Below are positions 18,734 through 22,273 of a DNA stretch of 22,273 nt, piece by piece (the first letter of the stretch is position 1; the number at the start of each line of letters is the position of its first letter). Both the position numbers and the translations under genes were made by a program. The notes beneath the pieces were generated by a model that had not been told where the DNA came from, did no database searches, and saw only the letters and a program-made list of their open reading frames with translations. The stretch covers positions 1 through 22,273 of the forward strand of contig CAJVPJ010000542.1 in assembly GCA_910592205.1 (NCBI GenBank), in the 5' to 3' direction. This DNA comes from Paraglomus occultum (Eukaryota > Glomeromycota > Glomeromycetes > Paraglomerales > Paraglomeraceae).

Positions 18734-21316
18734 ATGTCGTCGTCGTCGTTACCGTCAGGGATTGTTAATAATCCAGCAATTGACAGCTTGATTCAATCCT
18801 CCTTAGAAAGTGGGTATATATATGAGGATTTAAGACTTCAATGGATCGATTGCTCTGATATGATCGATGTAAAGTCAAGTAAAGTCGATACCGTCTACCA
18901 TGCTATTCTGGGATCTACGCAAATAATTCTGGTATTAATTGGAAATAATGAAACATGTTCACCAACATTCGTGAACGAGTTTGCTAGAACATACTCACTT
19001 CCAACACACAAATACGATAACGATGTCAGTCAATTTAGAAGATACAGAATATGGCTTGCTTATCGCAACAGACTCATAAAAGGATTTACCGAGTATGATG
19101 ACAACTATTACATGGTCGCTGATAAACTCTTTTACCATTGTTATTCTCGATATGGATTTTGCGCTGCATGTGGACTACTCCGATGCAGTCCCGTGTGGTG
19201 CATCTGCGGACTCAAACAGCTATCCGATGGATGGACTAGCAACAATACGCAGCTCGATGAGTTTATAAAGAAATCCCAACTACAAACAAACTCTGCAAAT
19301 GACGCCTATTTGGAATGGATTCCATTCGATTGTACTAGAGATTGGGATTGGGGAGATGGAAGTCGAGGCTTACGTGGTCTACCTACTTACCATAGGGTTA
19401 AATTGATTTCACTTGAGATAACAGACGAGACACATGATTTATATTATGCCGAGGTAAACTATTTACTTACGTCATGTTTATTGAATCTTTTAAATAATTA
19501 TTGACTTATTATTTTTTCCACTAGTTATGTGATAAGCATCCTGATATTCTTACCATGGATGTTTGGGTTACCAAAGGATTTACATACAAAGCAAGCGAAC
19601 AAAAGTATTATCTAATAAAAGAACAATGCGAAGATGAATTATGTCTGGCGTGTACGAAGCGATTAAACCCTCTGATAAAGGCATTTTGTTATGAATGTAA
19701 AGCTCCAAGACCTGTTGATTGGACAACGGGTGACAAGTCATTGGATTCATTTATTATGGAGTCGTGGAGGAATACGAAGAGCTTATATGACGCATACATA
19801 CAATGGATAGAATACTCCTTATTGACTGATGTACAGATGATGACATCATTACATCGTGGATGCACGTATGTAGCAGAGTGGTTAGATCTAACGATAAATA
19901 AATTGATCAGAGTAACACTCAAGCAGATAGATGATGCCCAGTCGCTTGATTTTCATGAGGTAAATTTACTTCACGTATATGATTATGCGAATTGTATTAA
20001 GTATGCATTGCATTGATTGTTGCATTGATCGTTTCATTTACTCAAATAGCTAACTCGGGAATACCCGGAGATATTAACTCCTGAGAATATTTGGATAGTT
20101 GGAATCACTCAAGAACCATCTACTCGGAACTATTATTTAGTATTCTACTATGACGTACATGCAATATTGGACAGCTTTACACAACGTAACAAACATGTTA
20201 AGTACATGCAGTACAGCGACTTTAGTGAAATCAAAGAGATCGGATCTGGTGGTTATGGAACAGTTTATAGGGCCAAATATAGAAACTATTCAGAAATAGA
20301 GGATATGAAAGAAATAATTGTACTCAAACGATTTAAGAGTTTTGATCAGACGCCAGAACTATTCATTTCCGAGGTAAGCAATAATTAGCCGTATTAATTA
20401 AATCGATATTTAGTCTGACTCTGTATTTATTTTTATTTTACAGTTCAGAAATCATGCCAAGTGCGGTTCTTCATTCCTTCGACTTTATGGAGTGACACAA
20501 GACCCAGAAACAAAGGAATATATGATGGTTATGCAATATGCCAACAACGGTAGTCTTTTATCTTATTTGGATCAAAATATTAACAGATTGACATGGAAGG
20601 ATAAATTGTTACGTTTGAAGGATATAGCCAATTATCTGTACTATATTCATGATGAAGGATTAGTGCATTGCGATCTTCATAACGGAAACATTGTTTTGGA
20701 TAATGACGGGGAATTACAGTTATTTATATGCGATCTTGGTCTCTCACGATCGGTGAATTCACGCGAGTCAAATTCAATCATTCGAGGCGTTTTGCCATTT
20801 ATTGCACCGGAAGTCTTCCATACTTACAAATTTACTCAGCAGTCGGATGTATATTCTTTTGGTATCATTATGTACTTGATGGCAACTGGTGAACCACCTT
20901 TTAGAGATAGGGAATTTGATAGAAACTTGGTATGCGATATCATGGGTGGATTACGACCATCAATGCCTGATTCCGCACCAGAGGAATACAAGAAACTTGC
21001 CAGGCGCTGCTGTGATACTGATCCTGATGCGCGTCCAGTGAGACTTTGTGCCGTTATTGATTATCTTATTGACCATTCTGATGACGACGCATGGAATGCC
21101 GTTTATCATAATGATGTCAAACCCCTATCACGTCTCGAGAAGGAGAGTAAATACTCTAGTAAAATTTTACCTACTGGAGATTTGCCCAAACCGAGAAACA
21201 GCTATGAGTTTTATTCAAATGAAGGTATGAGATTTATATGTTGACACAAATGAAGTCAATTTAAAATAATAACATTATTCATTTTCTATAATTTAGAGAC
21301 TCAAAATCTTTTTTAA
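18734..21316 (+). CDS. protein kinase with three degenerate N-lobe copies and zinc ribbons
   Basis: Predicted TKL-like kinase, about 759 residues, exons 18734-19453, 19525-19959, 20050-20373, 20444-21224, 21297-21316. The intact kinase is residues about 443-690: glycine loop GSGGYGTVYRAK, Lys478 in IVLKRF, alpha-C Glu493, hinge MVMQYANNGSL, catalytic HCDLHNGNIVLD (Asp570), metal-binding DLG (Asp590, Leu for Phe), IAPEV and SDVYSFGIIM, so it is likely active. Ahead of it are three units, each with an LDxFIxxS segment, a [LI][EQ]WI segment, a degenerate beta3/alpha-C and a GFT/GIT..YY[LM]V beta4-beta5 stretch. They lack the glycine loop and catalytic half. Two Cys clusters (C143, C146, C156, C158; C280, C283, C295, C298) look like zinc ribbons. 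WTSNNTQLDEFIKKSQ and AYLEWIP match the juxta-kinase segment common in Rhizophagus kinases. The last exon is uncertain: without splicing, translation stops at 21244. Confidence 0.9.
18780..19130 (+). other. kinase N-lobe-like unit 1 (degenerate)
   Basis: Residues about 15-132 of the kinase gene. AIDSLIQSS and LRLQWIDCSDMIDV correspond to LDxFIxxS and [LI]EWI in later units. VYHAILGSTQIILVLIGN stands where beta2-beta3 would be, FVNEF at the alpha-C Glu, and GFTEYDDNYYMVADK at beta4-beta5. No glycine loop. It is the only unit with no intron after the alpha-C-like Glu (residue 82). Confidence 0.6.
19235..19620 (+). other. kinase N-lobe-like unit 2 (degenerate)
   Basis: Residues about 166-273. 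It opens with WTSNNTQLDEFIKKSQ and AYLEWIPFD, follows with HRVKLISLEI at beta3, YYAE, then the intron 19454-19524, then LCDKHPDILT and KGFTYKASEQKYYLIKE at beta4-beta5. The Lys of VKLISL could mark the beta3 Lys. No glycine loop, no catalytic half. A Cys cluster (residues 280-298) follows at once. Confidence 0.65.
19655..20165 (+). other. kinase N-lobe-like unit 3 (degenerate)
   Basis: Residues about 304-424. It opens with WTTGDKSLDSFIMESW and AYIQWIEYS, follows with IRVTLKQID at beta3, DFHE, the intron 19960-20049, then LTREYPEILT and VGITQEPSTRNYYLVFYYD at beta4-beta5. It ends at the hinge and passes straight to LDSFTQRN, the start of the complete kinase unit, without a Cys cluster. Confidence 0.65.
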
Positions 21317-22273
21317 ATTACGGCTTATGCGAGTTTATTCAAAGGTTTACTCCAATCACCAATTAAATAAGATATGCTTCTAACGTTAACATAGTGTCGA
21401 TATGATTGAGTTGACAAGATTCGGAAATAGAATTATGCACGTTTACTGTTGTTTTCACTGTGTAAATTATTTGAAATATGTAAGAATTTTTAAAGTACAT
21501 TATCGGGGGTTATGATGCCCCTCGCACTATTGGATAATCCCTTTACCAATTATTTCCGAATACATTGCGTAGTTGCATTCGAGCCCGGTTCATTGGAAAT
21601 GGTAAAATTTATTGCCAATTTCACTACTTCATGACTAGAATGCGGGCAAGGATTCTATGCATTGTTGAATTTTTAAATTGACAATCGAAGTATGGGCTCC
21701 TTAACGGGTGTAAGTTAAGTCCGAGTATTTATTCGGTGATCTGCATGTTGTACAGAATAATTTAAAAATCTGCTATGTGATAACTATGTGATTATTGAAA
21801 TAACCTATCAATTTTACCGTCAGCCGAATTTCAGCATCAGCGAAAGAAGTTAGTCGGAAGCCATTCCTTCATGACTCTTAACTAGTAATGCAATACGAAG
21901 CTTAGGATCAAATACGCACTACCTTGGACTCCTGTGATTTACTCATTAGTATTAGGCGGTTTAACAGTGAGATTCTAACCGCTTCAGAGAAGGCAACGTG
22001 CGGTTAACTAACACTGATAAGCAAAAAGAAACCTTGCAATGAAATTCTAACGTACGAAGAAGACGAATCAGATTGACCGCGACATAAACGTTTTCGCCAA
22101 GGGTTATATAATTTCGTGCACCCCCATGACGTAATGCATTTTAGCAGGTGCGAACTATTATGTAATAGTAATAGTATTGAATATGACCCGAATCGAGATT
22201 TTAACACAGTCAACTGCCTTTAATATTAATTCGACTGCCTGCATTCCAGAGTCATCAGTCAAATTAACAAAGA
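21317..22273. other. about 950 bases with no recognisable gene
   Basis: AT-rich sequence after the kinase gene. ORFs here are short (the longest, 22004-22213 on the minus strand, is 69 codons and shows no known motif). I see no repeats, tRNA-like boxes or splice-bounded open segments that hold together. Confidence 0.5.

Noticed and set aside
18734-20016. Independent zinc-finger genes upstream of a separate kinase gene
   Set aside because: Exons 1-4 join in phase 0 with good splice sites, and the unit pattern runs through all of them, so a single gene is the simpler reading.

Overview
The window reads as AT-rich nuclear DNA of a filamentous fungus, most likely an arbuscular mycorrhizal (Glomeromycotina, Rhizophagus-like) genome. 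The support is: intron-rich genes with short GT-AG introns of about 65-225 bases, a MATA-type HMG-box protein with a Gln-rich repeat tail, a kinase with zinc-ribbon and WTSGN-like juxta-kinase segments of the kind expanded in Rhizophagus, and a decayed member of a nuclease-like family that I recall from the same fungi. No database search was possible; the organism and family calls rest on recognised motifs.

Layout. Bases 1-3923 (+) hold the 3' part of a GCN2-type eIF2-alpha kinase (11 exons in view; the 5' end lies outside). Bases 3924-6121 hold open, protein-like segments that I could not assemble into a gene. Bases 6122-7378 (+) are an intact single-exon MATA_HMG gene. Bases 7379-12027 are gene-poor: a short GC-rich island ending in a C15 tract, a frameshifted nuclease-like pseudogene (about 8930-9890, +), a deleted Tc1/mariner-like element with terminal inverted repeats (9894-10472), and a broken minus-strand ORF (10740-11060).

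Bases 12028-15317 (+) are a complete 10-exon EFR3 gene, and convergent to it is a complete 3-exon CIA2/MIP18 gene (15788-16463, -). Bases 17351-18000 are a 21-copy minisatellite of about 31 bases. It lies inside what looks like a decayed minus-strand gene (17315-18506) with a Q/P/Y-rich tail. Bases 18734-21316 (+) are a five-exon protein kinase. The last 950 bases hold nothing I recognise.

The most unusual item is the kinase at 18734. Ahead of an intact kinase domain it carries three degenerate copies of the kinase N-lobe, separated by two zinc-ribbon-like cysteine clusters. Three of the four N-lobe units are interrupted by a phase-0 intron at the same codon, straight after the alpha-C glutamate, which points to exon-module tandem duplication of half a kinase domain. 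The housekeeping genes (GCN2, amino-acid starvation signalling; EFR3, PI4-kinase anchoring at the plasma membrane; CIA2, cytosolic Fe-S assembly) have no evident joint pathway. This looks like an ordinary eukaryotic gene neighbourhood interrupted by lineage-specific and repeat-rich stretches.
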